DNA of 64,000 bases from Euonymus europaeus (GCA_963580455.1 OY756971.1:10935001-10999000), one strand, 5' to 3'. Counted from the first letter of the stretch, positions 1-13,810 are shown. Notes: generated by a model from the letters alone, not told the origin. A program made the numbers and translations.

Positions 1-3000
1 ATGCCAAAACACCAACTTTCTATGACAAATGGACAAAATTGTTAAAAGCTCCTCTATAGAGAGAGTTGAGCAACTTCGAACCAGAAAAGTTGCTCGGTGT
101 ACACTTTTTAATGTTCTTCTATGTCAAATTTTACAAGTATAAGCTTCCTTAGATTATTTCGATGCCAAAACACCAACTTTCTATGACCAATGGACAAAAT
201 TTTTAAATGCTCCTCCATAGAGAGAGTTGAGCAACTTCGGACCATCAAAGTTGCTTGGTGTACACTTTGTATTATTTTTCTATGTCAAATTTTTTGAGTA
301 TAAGCTTCCTATATTATTTCGATGCCAAAACAGCAACTTTCTATGAGAAATGGACAAAATTGTTAAAAGCTCCTCTATAGAGAGAGTTGAGCATTTTCGA
401 ACCATCAAAGTTGCTCGGTGAAACTTTTTATTGTGCTTCTATGTCAAATTTTACGAGTATAAGCTTCCTTGATTATTCGATGCAAAAACCCCAACTTTCT
501 ATGAGAAATGGACAAAATTGTTAAAAGCTCCTCTATAGAGAGAGTTGAGCAACTTCGAACCAGAAAAGTTGCTCGGTGTACACTTTTTAATATTCTTCTA
601 TGTCAAATTTTACAAGTATAAGCTTCCATAGATTACTTCGATGCGAAAACCCCAACTTTTTATGAGAAATGAACAAAATTGTTAAAAGCTCCTCTGTAGA
701 GAGAGTTGAGCAACTTCGAACCAGAAATGTTGTTCGGTGTACACTTTTTAATGTTCTTCTATGTCAAATTTTATGAGTATAAGCTTCAAAGATTATTTCG
801 ATGCCAAAACACCAACTTTCTATGACAAATGGGCAAAACCGTTCAAAGCTCCTCCACAGAGAGAGTTGAGCAACTTCCCACCGGCAAAGTTCCTCGGTGT
901 ACACTTTTTATTGTTCTTCTATATCAAATTTTACGAGTATAAGCTTCGAAGATTACTTCGATGCAAAACACCAACATGCTATGACAAATGGACAAAATCG
1001 TTAAAAGCTCCTCCATAGAGAGAGTTAATCAACTTCGGACGATCAAAGTTACTCGGTGTATACTTTTTAATGTTCTTCTATGTCAAATTTTACTAGTATA
1101 AGCTTCCTAGATTGTTTCGATTAAAAAACCCCAACTTTCTATGAGAAATGGACAAAATTGTTAAAAGCTGCTCTATAGAGAGAGTTGAGCATTTTCGAAC
1201 CAGCAAAGTTGCTCGGTGAAACTTTTTATTGTCCTTCTATGTCAAATTTTACGAGTATAAGCTTCATAGATTATTTCGATGCCAAAACACCGACTTTCTA
1301 TGACAAATGGACAAAACCGTTAAAAGCTCCTCCATAGAGAGAGTTGAGCAACTTCGGACCAGAAAAGTTGCTCGGTGTACACTTTTTATTGTTCTTCTAT
1401 GTCAAATTTTACGAGTATAAGCTTCCTAGATTATTTTGATTAAAAAACCCCAACTTTCTATGAGAAATGGACAAATTTGTTAAAAGCTCCTCCATAGAGA
1501 GAGTTGAGCAATTTCGGACCAGAAAAGTTGCTCGGTGTACACTTTTTAATGTTCTTCTATGTCAAATTTTACAAGTATAAGCTTCCTAGATTATTTCGAT
1601 GCGAAAACATCAATTTTTATGACAAATGGACAAAACCGTTAAAAGCTCCTTCATAGAGAGAGTTGAGCAACTTCGGACCGTCAAAGATGCTATGTATACA
1701 ACTTTTATTGTTCTTTTATGCCAAATTTTACGAGTATAAGCTTCAAGATTATTTAATTGACAAAACACCAACTTTCTATGAGAAATGGACAAAGCCGTAA
1801 AAAGCTCCTCCATTGAGAGAGTTGAGCTACTTCGGACCATCAAAGTTGCTCGGTGTACACTTTTTAATGTTCGTTTATGTCAAATTTTACGAGTATAAGC
1901 TTCCTGGATTATTTCGATGCCAAAACACCAACTTTCTATGACAGATGGACAAAATTGTTAAAAGCTCCTCTATAGAGAGAGTTGAGCAACTTCGAACCAG
2001 AAAAGTTGCTCGGTGTACACTTTTTAATGTTCTTCTATGTCAAATTTTAAAAGTATAAGCTTCCTTAGATTATTTCGATGCCAAAACACCAACTTTCTAT
2101 GACCAATGGACAAAATTGTTAAAAGCTCCTCCATAGAGAGAGTTGAGCAACTTCGGACCATCAAAGTTGCTTGGTGTACACTTTGTATTGTTTTTTTATG
2201 TCAAATTTTTTGAGTATAAGCTTCCTAGATTATTTCGATGCCAAAACACCAACTTTCTATGAGAAATAGACAAAACAGTTAAAAGCTCCTCCATAGAGAG
2301 AGTTGAGTAACTTCGGACCGTCAAAGATGCTCTGTGTACAACTTTTATTGTTCTTTTATGCTAAATTTTACGAGTAAAAGCTTCAAGATTATTTAATTGC
2401 CAAAACAACAACTTTCTATGAGAAATGGAAAAAGCCATTAAAAGCTCCTCCATATAGAGAGTTGAGCAAGTTCAGACGATCAAAGTTGCTTGGTGTACAC
2501 TTTGTATTGTTTTTCTATGTCAAATTTTATGAGTATAAACTTCCTAGATTATTTCGATGTCAAAACACCAACTTTCTATGAGAAATGGACAAAATTGTTA
2601 AAAGCTCCTCTATAGAGAGAGTTGAGCATTTTCGAACCATCAAAGTTGCTCGGTGAAACTTTTTACTATGCTTCTATGTCAAATTTTACGAGTATAAGCT
2701 TCCTAGATTATTCGATGCAAAAACCCCAACTTTCTATGATAAATGGACAAAATTATTAAAAGCTCCTCTATAGAGAGAGTTGAGCAACTTCGAACCAGAA
2801 AAGTTGCTCGGAGTACACTTTTTAATGTTCTTCTATGTGAAATTTTACAAGTATAAGCTTCCTTAGATTATTTCGATGCCAAAACACCAACTTTCTATGA
2901 CCAATGGACAAAATTGTTAAAAGCTCTTCCATAGAGAGAGTTGAGCAACTTCGGACCATCAAAGTTGCTCGGTGTAGACTTTTTATTGTGCTTCTATGTC

Positions 3001-5271
3001 AAATTTTACGAGTATAAGCTTCCAAGATTATTTCGATGCCAAAACACCAACTTTCTATGACAAATGGACAATGCCGTTAAAAGCACCTCCATAAAGAGAG
3101 TTGAGCAAGTTTGGACCATCAAAGTTGCTCGGTGTACACGTTTTATTGTTTTTCTATGTCAAATTTTACGAGTAAAAGCTTCAAGATTATTTAATTGCCA
3201 AAACACCAACTTTCTATGAGAAATGGAAAAAGCCATTAAAAGCTCCTCCATAGAGAGAGTTGAGCAAGTTCAGACCATCAAAGTTGCTTGGTGTACACTT
3301 TGTATTGTTTTTCTATGTCAAATTTTATGAGTATAAGCTTCCTAGATTATTTCGATGTCAAAACACCAACTTTCTATGAGAAATGGGCAAAATTGTTAAA
3401 AGCTCCTCTATAGAGAGAGTTGAGCATTTTCGAACCATCAAAGTTGCTCGGTGAAACTTTTTACTGTGTTTCTATGTCAAATTTTACGAGTATAAGCTTC
3501 CTAGATTATTTCGATGCAAAAACCCCAACTTTCTATGAGAAATGAACAAAATTGTTAAAAGCTCCTCCGTAGAGAGAGTTGAGCAACTTCGGACTAGAAA
3601 AGTTGTTCGGTGTACACTTTTTAATGTTCTTCTATGTCAAATTTTATGAGTATAAGCTTCAAAGATTATTTCGATGCCAAAACACCAACTTTCTATGACA
3701 AATGGGCAAAACCGTTCAAAGCTCCTCCATAGAGAGAGTTGAGCAACTTCCCACCGGCAAAGTTCCTCGGTGTACACTTTTTATTGTTCTTCTATATCAA
3801 ATTTTACGAGTATAAGCTTCGAAGATTACTTCGATGCAAAACACCAACATGCTATGACAAATGGACAAAATCGTTAAAAGCTCCTCCATGGAGAGAGTTA
3901 ATCAACTTCGGACGATCAAAGTTGCTCGGTGTACACCTTTTAATGTTCTTCTATGTCAAATTTTACGAGTATATGCTTCCCAGATTATTTCGATTAAAAA
4001 ACCCCAACTTTCTATGAGAAATGGGCAAAATTGTTAAAAGCTCCTCTATAAAGAGAGTTGAGCATTTTCGAACCAGCAAAGTTGCTCGGTGAAACTTTTT
4101 ATTGTGCTTCTATGTCAAATTTTACGAGTATAAGCTTCATAGATTATTTCGATGCCAAAACACCAACTTTCTATGACAAATGGACAAAGCCGTTAAAAGC
4201 TCCTCTATAGAGAGAGTTGATCAATTTCGGACCAGAAAAATTGCTCGGTGTACACTTTTTATTGTTCTTCTATGTCAAATTTTACAAGTATAAGCTTCCT
4301 AGATTATTTCGATGCGAAAACACCAACTTTTATGACAAATGGACAAAACCGTTAAAAGCTCCTCCATAGAGAGAGTTGAGCAACTTCGGACCATCAAAGA
4401 TGCTATGTGTACACTTTTTAATGTTCGTTTATGTCAAATTTTACGAGTATAAGATTCTTGGATTATTTCGATGCCAAAACACCAACTTTCTATGACAAAA
4501 TGGACAAAATTGTTAAAAGCTCCTCTATAGAGAGAGTTGAGCAATTTCGAACCAGAAAAGTTGCTCGGTGTACACTTTTTAATGTTCTTCTATGTCAAAT
4601 TTTACAAGTATAAGCTTCCTTAGATTATTTCGATGCCAAAACACCAACTTTCTATGACCAATGGACAAAATTATTAAAAGCTCCTCCATAGAGAGAGTTG
4701 AGCAACTTCGGACCATCAAAGTTTCTTGGTGTACACTTTGTATTGTTTTTCTATGTCAAATTTTATGAGTATAAGCTTCCTAGATTATTTCGATGCCAAA
4801 ACAACAACTTTCTATGAGAAATGGAAAAAACCGTTAAAAGCTCCTCCATAGAGAGAGTTGAGTAACTTCGGACCGTCAAAGATGCTCGGTGTACACCTTT
4901 TAATGTTCTTCTATGTCAAATTTTACGAATATATGCTTCCTAGATTATTTCGATTAAAAAATCCCAACTTTCTATGAGAAATGGGCAAAATTGTTAAAAG
5001 CTCCTCTATAGAGAGAGTTGAGCATTTTCGAACCAGCAAAGTTGCTCGGTGAAACTTTTTATTGTGCTTCTATGTCAAATTTTACGAGTATAAGCTTCAT
5101 AGATTATTTCGATGCCAAAACACCGACTTTCTATGACAAATGGACAAAGCCGTTAAAAGCTTCTCTATAGAGAGAGTTGATCAACTTCGGACCAGAAAAA
5201 TTGCTCGGTGTACACTTTTTATTGTTCTTCTATGTCAAATTTTACAAGTATAAGCTTCCTAGATTATTTCG
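1..5271. repeat. Irregular, more diverged part of the array
   Basis: About 33 monomers of the same family but without a clean 12- or 13-mer HOR. m1-type monomers begin at 1,599 and 4,312, 17 monomers apart; the first differs from later m1 copies (AACATCAATTTTTATGAC instead of AACACCAACTTTTATGAC) and the second is an m1/m2 chimera. Many private variants occur, for example ATATTATTTCG near 311 and GATTACTTCGATGCG near 632. A block near 780-1,000 recurs near 3,650-3,870, about 2,873 bp (18 monomers) away, sharing the CCACCGGCAAAG variant. No gene or non-satellite sequence seen. Confidence 0.8.
4312..4470. repeat. Chimeric monomer, m1 left part joined to m2 right part
   Basis: The 159 bp monomer begins with the m1 signature ATGCGAAAACACC and CTTTTATGAC and keeps the m1 form AAAGATGCTATGTG. 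It then switches to the m2 tail TTTTTAATGTTCGTTTATG and ends in GGATTATTTCG. The switch lies within the shared GTGTACA. A normal array has m1 and m2 as separate neighbours, so about one monomer length was lost in register, as expected for unequal exchange or single-strand annealing between adjacent monomers. Confidence 0.75.
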
Positions 5272-7345
5272 ATGCGAAAACACCAACTTTTCTGACAAAT
5301 GGACAAAACCGTTAAAAGCTCCTCCATAGAGAGAGTTGAGCAACTTCGTACCGTCAAAGATGCTATGTGCACAACTTTTATTGTTCTTTTATGCCAAATT
5401 TTACGAGTATAAGCTTCAAGATTATTTAATTGCCAAAACGCCAACTTTCTATGAGAAATGGACAAACCCGTAAAAAGCTCATCCATTGAGAGAGTTGAGC
5501 TACTTCGGACCATCAAAGTTGCTCGGTGTACACTTTTTAATGTTCGTTTATGTCAAATTTTACGAGTATAAGCTTCCTGGATTATTTCGATGCCAAAACA
5601 CCAACTTTCTATGACAAATGGACAAAATTGTTAAAAGCTCCTCTATAGAGAGAGTTGAGCAACTTCGAACCAGAAAAGTTGCTCGGTGTACACTTTTTAA
5701 TGTTCTTCTATGTCAAATTTTACAAGTATAAGCTTCCTTAGATTATTTCGATGCCAAAACACCAACTTTCTATGACCAATGGACAAAATTGTTAAAAGCT
5801 CCTCCATAGAGAGAGTTGAGCAACTTCGGACCATCAAAGTTGCTTGGTGTACACTTTGTATTGTTTTTCTATGTCAAATTTTTTGAGTATAAGCTTCCTA
5901 GATTATTTCGATGCCAAAACACCAACTTTCTATGAGAAATGGACAAAACCGTTAAAAGCTCCTCCATAGAGAGAGTTGAGTAACTTCGGACCGTCAAAGA
6001 TGCTCTGTGTACAACTTTTATTGTTCTTTTATGCTAAATTTTACGAGTAAAAGCTTCAAGATTATTTAATTGCCAAAACAACAACTTTCTATGAGAAATG
6101 GAAAAAGCCATTAAAAGCTCCTCCATAGAGAGAGTTGAGCAAGTTCAGACCATCAAAGTTGCTTGGTGTACACTTTGTATTGTTTTTCTATGTCAAATTT
6201 AATGAGTATAAGCTTCCAAGATTATTTCGATGTCAAAACACCAACTTTATATGAGAAATGGACAAAATTGTTAAAAGCTCCTCTATAGAGAGAGTTGAGC
6301 ATTTTCGAACCATCAAAGTTGCTCGGTGAAACTTTTTACTGTGCTTCTATGTCAAATTTTACGAGTATAAGCTTCCTAGATTATTCGATGCAAAAACCCC
6401 AAGTTTCTATGAGAAATGGACAAAATTGTTAAAAGCTCCTCTATAGAGAGAGTTGAGCAACTTCGAACCAGAAAAGTTGCTCGGTGTACACTTTTTAATA
6501 TTCTTCTATGTCAAATTTTACAAGTATAAGCTTCATTAGATTATTTCGATGCCAAAACACCAACTTTCTATGACCAATGGACAAAATTGTTAAAAGCTCC
6601 TCCATAGAGAGAGTTGAGCAACTTCGGACCATCAAAGTTGCTCGGTGTAGACTTTTTATTATGCTTCTATGTCAAATTTTACGAGTATAAGCTTCCAAGA
6701 TTATTTCGATGCCAAAACACCAACTTTCTATGACAAATGGGCAAAACCGTTCAAAGCTCCTCCATAGAGAGAGTTGAGCAACTTCCCACCAGCAAAGTTC
6801 CTCGGTGTACACTTTTTATTGTTCTTCTATATCAAATTTTACGAGTATAAGCTTCCAAGATTACTTCGATGAAAACACCAACATGCTATGACAAATGGAC
6901 AAAATCGTTAAAAGCTCCTCCATAGAGAGAGTTAATCAACTTCGGACGATCAAAGTTGCTCGGTGTACATGTTTTAATGTTCTTCTATGTCAAATTTTAC
7001 GAGTATATGCTTCCTAGATTATTTCGATTAAAAAACCCCAACTTTCTATGAGAAATGGATAAAATTGTTAAAAGCTCCTCTATAGAGAGAGTTGAGCATT
7101 TTCGAACCAGCAAAGTTGCTCGGTGAAACTTTTTATTGTGCTTCTATGTCAAATTTTACGAGTATAAGCTTCATAGATTATTTCGATGCCAAAACACCGA
7201 CTTTCTATGACAAATAGACAAAACCGTTAAAAGCTCCTCCATAGGGAGAGTTGATCAACTTCGGACCAGAAAAATTGCTCGGTGTACATTTTTTATTGTT
7301 CTTCTATGTCAAATTTTACAAGTATAAGCTTCCTAGATTATTTCG
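5272..7345. repeat. 13-mer higher-order repeat unit, early variant
   Basis: From one m1 start to the next is 2,074 bp, 13 monomers. The order follows the reference HOR, but the fourth and fifth monomers are different types. The fourth has TTGCTTGGTGTACACTTTG and a TTTTTTGAG tail. The fifth, near 5,910, has GAGTAACTTCGGACCGTC and GATGCTCTGTG. m6-m13 follow in the usual order. It is a sister form of the 2,075 bp unit at 40.5 kb rather than a close copy. Confidence 0.75.
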
Positions 7346-8780
7346 ATGCGAAAACACCAACTTTTATAACAAATGGACAAAACCGTTAAAAGCTCCTCCA
7401 TAGAGAGAGTTGAGCAACTTCGGACCGTCAAAGATGCTATGTGTACAACTTTTATTGTTCTTTTATACCAAATTTTACGAGTATAAGCTTCAAGAATATT
7501 TAATTGCCAAAACACCAACTTTCTATGAGAAATGGACAAAGCCGTAAAAAGCTCATCCATTGAGAGAGTTGAGCTACTTCGGACCATCAAAGTTGCTCGG
7601 TGTACACTTTTTAATGTTCGTTTATGTCAAATTTTACGAGTATAAGCTTCCTGGATTATTTCGATGCCAAAACACCAACTTTCTATGACAAATGGACAAA
7701 ATTGTTAAAAGCTCCTCTATAGAGAGAGTTGAGCATTTTCGAACCATCAAAGTTGCTCGGTGAAACTTTTTACTGTGCTTCTATGTCAAATTTTACGAGT
7801 ATAAGCTTCCTAGATTATTCGATGCAAAAACCCCAACTTTCTATGAGAAATGGACAAAATTGTCAAAAGCTCCTCTATAGAGAGAGTTGAGCAACTTCGA
7901 ACCAGAAAAGTTGCTCGGTGTACACTTTTTAATATTCTTCTATGTCAAATTTTACAAGTATAAGCTTCCTTAGATTATTTCGATGCCAAAACACCAACTT
8001 TCTATGACCAATGGACAAAATTGTTAAAAGCTCCTCCATAGAGAGATTTGAGCAACTTCGGACCATCAAAGTTGCTCGGTGTAGACTTTTTATTGTGCTT
8101 CTATGTCAAATTTTACGAGTATAAGCTTCCAAGATTATTTCGATGCCAAAACACCAACTTTCTATGACAAATGGGCAAAACCGTTCAAAGCTCCTCCATA
8201 GAGAGAGTTGAGCAACTTCCCACCAGCAAAGTTCCTCGGTGTACACTTTTTATTGTTCTTCTATATCAAATTTTACGAGTATAAGCTTCCAAGATTACTT
8301 CGATGCAAAACACCAACATGCTATGACAAATGGACAAAATCGTTAAAAGCTCCTCCATAGAGAGAGTTAATCAACTTCGGACGATCAAAGTTGCTCGGTG
8401 TACATCTTTTAATGTTCTTCTATGTCAAATTTTACGAGTATATGCTTCCTAGATTATTTCGATTAAAAAACCCCAACTTTCTATGAGAAATGGATAAAAT
8501 TGTTAAAAGCTCCTCTATAGAGAGAGTTGAGCATTTTCGAACCAGCAAAGTTGCTCGGTGAAACTTTTTATTGTGCTTCTATGTCAAATTTTACGAGTAT
8601 AAGCTTCATAGATTATTTCGATGCCAAAACACCGACTTTCTATGACAAATAGACAAAACCGTTAAAAGCTCCTCCATAGAGAGAGTTGATCAACTTCGGA
8701 CCAGAAAAATTGCTCGGTGTACACTTTTTATTGTTCTTCTATGTCAAATTTTACAAGTATAAGCTTCCTAGATTATTTCG
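7346..8780. repeat. Shortened HOR unit of 9 monomers
   Basis: m1 to the next m1 is 1,435 bp. The order is m1, m2, an m3/m7 chimera, then m8 to m13. Relative to the 13-mer, a net four monomers are missing, and the chimera at 7,664-7,821 marks the junction. This is direct evidence for an in-register deletion. Confidence 0.75.
7664..7821. repeat. Chimeric monomer, m3 left part joined to m7 right part
   Basis: The 158 bp monomer starts as m3 (ATGCCAAAACACC, TATGACAAATGG) and ends as m7 (GAGCATTTTCGAACCATC, ACTGTGCTTC, GATTATTCG). The two parents are identical between the AATGGACAAAATTG segment and GTTGAGCA, so the exchange lies in that shared stretch of about 45 bp. It explains the loss of four monomers from the surrounding HOR unit. 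Confidence 0.75.
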
Positions 8781-10704
8781 ATGCGAAAACACCAACTTTT
8801 ATGACAAATGGACAAAACCGTTAAAAGCTCCTCCATAGAGAGAGTTGAGCAACTTCGGACCGTCAAAGATGCTATGTGTACAACTTTTATTGTTCTTTTA
8901 TGCCAAATTTTACGAGTATAAGCTTCAAGATTATTTAATTGCCAAAACACCAACTTTCTATGAGAAATGGACAAAGCCGTAAAAAGCTCATCCATTGAGA
9001 GAGTTGAGCTACTTCGGACCATCAAAGTTGCTCGGTGTACACTTTTTAATGTTCGTTTATGTCAAATTTTACGAGTATAAGCTTCCTGGATTATTTCGAT
9101 GCCAAAACACCAACTTTCTATGACAAATGGACAAAATTGTTAAAAGCTCCTCTATAGAGAGAGTTGAGCAACTTCGAACCTGAAAAGTTGCTCGGTGTAC
9201 AGTTTTTAATGTTCTTCTATGTCAAATTTTACAAGTATAAGCTTCCTTAGATTATTTCGATGCCAAAACACCAACTTTCTATGACCAATGGACAAAATTG
9301 TTAAAAGCTCCTCCATAGAGAGAGTTGAGCTACTTCGGACCATCAAAGTTGCTCGGTGTAGACTTTTTATTGTGCTTCTATGTCAAATTTTACGAGTATA
9401 AGCTTCCAAGATTATTTCGATGCCAAAACACCAAATTTCTATGACAAATGGACAATGCCGTTAAAAGCACCTCCATAAAGAGAGTTGAGCAAGTTCGGAC
9501 CATCAAAGTTGCTCGGTGTACACGTTTTATTGTTTTTCTATGTCAAATTTTACGAGTAAAAGCTTCAAGATTATTTAATTGCCAAAACACCAACTTTCTA
9601 TGAGAAATGGAAAAAGCCATTAAAAGCTCCTCCATAGAGAGAGTTGAGCAAGTTCGGACCATCAAAGTTGCTTGCTGTACACTTTGTATTGTTTTTCTAT
9701 GTCAAATTTTATGAGTATAAGCTTCCTAGATTATTTCGATGTCAAAACACCAACTTTCTATGAGAAATGGGCAAAATTGTTAAAAGCTCCTCTATAGAGA
9801 GAGTTGAGCATTTTCGAACCATCAAAGTTGCTCGGTGAAACTTTTTACTGTGTTTCTATGTCAAATTTTACGAGTATAAGCTTCCTAGATTATTTCGATG
9901 CAAAAAACCCAACTTTCTATGAGAAATGGACAAAATTGTTAAAAGCTCCTCCGTAGAGAGAGTTGAGCAACTTCGAACCAGAAAAGTTGTTCGGTGTACA
10001 CTTTTTAATCTTCTTCTATGTCAAATTTTATGAGTATAAGCTTCAAAGATTATTTCGATGCCAAAACAACAACTTTCTATGACAAATGGGCAAAACCGTT
10101 CAAAGCTCCTCCATAGAGAGAGTTGAGCAACTTCCCACCAGCAAAGTTCCTCGCTGTACACTTCTTATTGTTCTTCTATATCAAATTTTATGAGTATAAG
10201 CTTCCAAGATTACTTCGATGCAAAACACCAACATGCTATGAAAAATGGACAAAATCGTTAAAAGCTCCTCCATAGAGAGAGTTAATCAACTTCGGACGAT
10301 CAAAGTTGCTCGGTGTACAACTTTTAATGTTCTTCTATGTCAAATTTTAAGAGTATATGCTTCCTAGATTATTTCGATTAAAAAACCCCAACTTTCTATG
10401 AGAAATGGACAAAATTGTTAAAAGCTCCTCTATAGAGAGAGTTGAGCATTTTCGAACAAGCAAAGTTGCTCGGTGAAACTTTTTATTGTGCTTCTATGTC
10501 AAATTTTACGAGTATAAGCTTCATAGATTATTTCGATGCCAAAACACCGACTTTCTATGACAAATGGACAAAACCGTTAAAAGCTCCTCCATAGAGAGAG
10601 TTGATCAACTTCGGACCAGAAAAATTGCTCGGTGTACACTTTTTATTGTTCTTCTATGTCAAATTTTACAAGTATAAGCTTCCTAGATTATTTAGATGCG
10701 AAAA
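8781..10704. repeat. 12-mer HOR unit (lacks m9)
   Basis: m1 to m1 spacing is 1,924 bp. Monomers follow m1-m6, then a seventh with AAATGGGCAAAATTG and ACTGTGTTTC, an eighth with CAAAAAACCCAAC, CTCCGTAGAG, TTGTTCGGTG and a TTCAAAGATTATTTCG tail, then m10-m13. The m9 type is absent. The same form recurs at 32,541 and 55,499. Confidence 0.8.
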
Positions 10705-13700
10705 CACGAACTTTTATGACAAATGGACAAAACCGTTAAAAGCTCTTCCATAGAGAGAATTGAGCAACTTCGGACCGTCAAAGATGCTATGTGTACAACT
10801 TTTATTGTTCTTTTATGCCAAATTTTACGAGTATAAGCTTCAAGATTATTTAATTGCCAAAACACCAACTTTCTATGAGAAATGAAAAAAGCCGTAAAAA
10901 GCTCATCCATTGAGAGAGTTGAGCTACTTCGGACCATCAAAGTTGCTCGGTGTACACTTTTTAATGTTCGTTTATGTCAAATTTTACGAGTATAAGCTTC
11001 CTGGATTATTTCGATGCCAAAACACCAACTTTCTATGACAAATGGACAAAATTGTTAAAAGCTCCTCTATAGAAAGAGTTGAGCAACTTCGAACCAGAAA
11101 AGTTGCTCGGTGTACACTTTTTAATGTTCTTCTATGTCAAATTTTACAAGTATAAGCTTCCTTAGATTATTTCGATGCCAAAACACCAACTTTCTATGAC
11201 CAATGGACAAAATTGTTAAAAGCTCCTCCATACAGAGAGTTGAGCAACTTCGGACCATCAAAGTTGCTTGGTGTACACTTTGTATTGTTTTTCTATGTCA
11301 AATTTTATGAGTATAAGCTTCCTAGCTTATTTCGATGTCAAAACACCAACTTTCTATGAGAAATGGACAAAATCGTTAAAAGCTCCTCCATAGAGAGAGT
11401 TGAGTAACTTCGGACCGTCAAAGATGCTCTGTGTACAACTTTTATTGTTCTTTTATGCTAAATTTTACGAGTAAAAGCTTCAAGATTATTTAATTGCCAA
11501 AACAACAACTTTCTATGTGAAATGGACAAAGCCATTAAAAGCTCCTCCATAGAGAGAGTTGAGCAAGTTCAGACCATCAAAGTTGCTTGGTGTACACTTT
11601 ATATTGTTTTTCTATGTCAAATTTTATGAGTATAAGCTTCCTAGATTATTTCGATGTCAAAACACCAACTTTCTATGAGAAATGGACAAAATTGTTAAAA
11701 GCTCCTCTATAGAGAGAGTTGAGCATTTTCGAACCATCAAAGTTGCTCGGTGAAACTTTTTACTGTGCTTCTATGTCAAATTTTACGAGTATAAGCTTCC
11801 TAGATTATTCGATGCAAAAACCCCAACTTTCTATGAGAAATGGACAAAATTGTTAAAAGCTCCTCTATAGAGAGAGTTGAGCAACTTCGAACCAGAAAAG
11901 TTGCTCGGTGTACACTTTTTAATGTTCTTCTATGTCAAATTTTACAAGTATAAGCTTCCTTAGATTATTTCGATGCCAAAACACCAACTTTCTATGACCA
12001 ATGGACAAAATTGTTAAAAGCTCCTCCATAGAGAGAGTTGAGCAACTTCGGACCATCAAAGTTTCTCGGTGTAGACTTTTTATTGTGCTTCTATGTCAAA
12101 TTTTACGAGTATAAGCTTCCAAGATTATTTCGATGCCAAAACACCAACTTTCTATGACAAATGGACAATGCCGTTAAAAGCACCTCCATAAAGAGAGTTG
12201 AGCAAGTTCGGACCATCAAAGTTGCTCGGTGTACACGTTTTATTGTTTTTCTATGTCAAATTTTACGAGTAAAAGCTTCAAGATTATTTAATTGCCAAAC
12301 ACCAACTTTCTATGAGAAATGGAAAAAGCCATTAAAAGCTCCTCCATAGAGAGAGTTGAGCAAGTTCAGACCATCAAAGTTGCTTGGTGTACACTTTGTA
12401 TTGTTTTTCTATGTCAAATTTTATGAGTATAAGCTTCCTAGATTATTTCGATGTCAAAACACCAACTTTCTATGAGAAATGGGCAAAATTGTTAAAAGCT
12501 CCTCTATAGAGAGAGTTGAGCATTTTCGAACCATCAAAGTTGCTCGGTGAAACTTTTTACTGTGTTTCTATGTCAAATTTTACTAGTATAAGCTCCCTAG
12601 ATTATTTCGATGCAAAAACTCCAACTTTCTATGAGAAATGGACAAAATTGTTAAAAGCTCCTCCGTAGAGAGAGTTGAGCAACTTCGAACCAGAAAAGTT
12701 GTTCGGTATACACTTTTTAATGTTCTTCTATGTCAAATTTTATGAGTATAAGCTTCAAAGATTATTTCGATGCCAAAACACCAACTTTCTATGACAAATG
12801 GGCAAAACCTTTCAAAGCTCCTCCGTAGAGAGAGTTAAGCAACTTCCCACCAGCAAAGTTCCTCCGTGTACACTTTTTATTGTTCTTTTACGCTAAATTT
12901 TCCGAGTAAAAGCTTCAAGATTATTTAATTGCCAAAACACCAACTTTCTATGAGAAATGGAAAAAGCCATTAAAAGCTCCTCCATAGAGAGAGTTGAGCA
13001 AGTTCAGACCATCAAAGTTGCTTGGTGACACTTTGTATTGTTTTTCTATGTCAAATTTTATGAGTATAAGCTTCCTAGATTATTTCGATGTCAAAACACC
13101 AACTTTCTATGAGAAATGGACAAAATTGTTAAAAGATCCTCTATAGAGAGAGTTGAGCATTTTCGAACCATCAAAGTTGCTCGGTGAAACTTTTTACTGT
13201 GCTTCTATGTCAAATTTTACGAGTATAAGCTTCCTAGATTATTCGATGCAAAAACCCCAACTTTCTATGAGAAATAGACAAAATTGTTAAAAGCTCCTCT
13301 ATAGAGAGAGTTGAGCGACTTCGAACCAGAAAAGTTGCTCGGTGTACATTTTTTAATGTTCTTCTATGTCAAATTTTACAAGTATAAGCTTCCTTAGATT
13401 ATTTCGATGCCAAAACACCAACTTTCTATGACCAATGGACAAAATTGTTAAAAGCTCCTCCATAGAGATAGTTGAGCAACTTCGGACCATCAAAGTTGCT
13501 TGGTGTACACTTTGTATTGTTTTTCTATGTCAAATTTTATGAGTATAAGCTTCCTAGATTATTTCGATGTCAAAACACCAACTTTCTATGAGAAATAGGC
13601 AAAATTGTTAAAAGCTCCTCTATAGAGAGAGTTGAGCATTTTCGAACCATCAAAGTTGCTCGGTGAAACTTTTTACTGTGTTTCTATGTCAAATTTTACG

Positions 13701-13810
13701 AGTATAAGCTCCCTAGATTATTTCGATGCAAAAACCCCAACTTTCTATGAGAAATCGACAAAATTGTTAAAAGCTCCTCCGTAGAGAGAGTTGAGCAACT
13801 TCGAACCAGA
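10000..13810. repeat. 24-monomer tandem duplication, first copy (3,828 bp)
   Basis: Landmarks repeat 3,828 bp downstream: AAATTTTAAGAGTATATGC near 10,340 and 14,168, m1 at 10,705 and 14,533, and the CACCTCCATAAAG monomer near 12,180 and 16,010 (there GTACCTCCATAAAG). TTTAATCTTC (near 10,006 and 13,835) and the CTTCTTATTG variant (near 10,160 and 13,989) mark both copies as one family. Confidence 0.7.

Larger units (their letters stand above)
7700..13810. repeat. Segmental duplication, left copy (offset 23,760 bp)
   Basis: This ~6.1 kb stretch recurs at about 31,460-37,570. The m1 starts at 8,781 and 10,705, the CACCTCCATAAAG monomer near 12,180 and the AAAAGATCCT variant at 13,131 all recur exactly 23,760 bp later. 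Homology stops at the left between TATGACAAATGG (7,684) and the m7 tail. It stops at the right near 13,810, where this copy reads GGTGTACAC and TTTAATCTTC but the partner reads GGTATACAC and TTTAATGTTC. The unchanged offset over 6 kb implies almost no net indels, hence a fairly recent copy. Confidence 0.75.

Noticed and set aside
5259..5516. Reverse-strand open frames of 82-85 codons at 5,259, 7,333, 8,768, 29,496, 40,487 and other m1 positions
   Set aside because: They are the same m1/m2 satellite sequence read backwards, recurring only because m1 recurs. No start context, domain or codon pattern supports a gene, and point variants open and close the frame freely.
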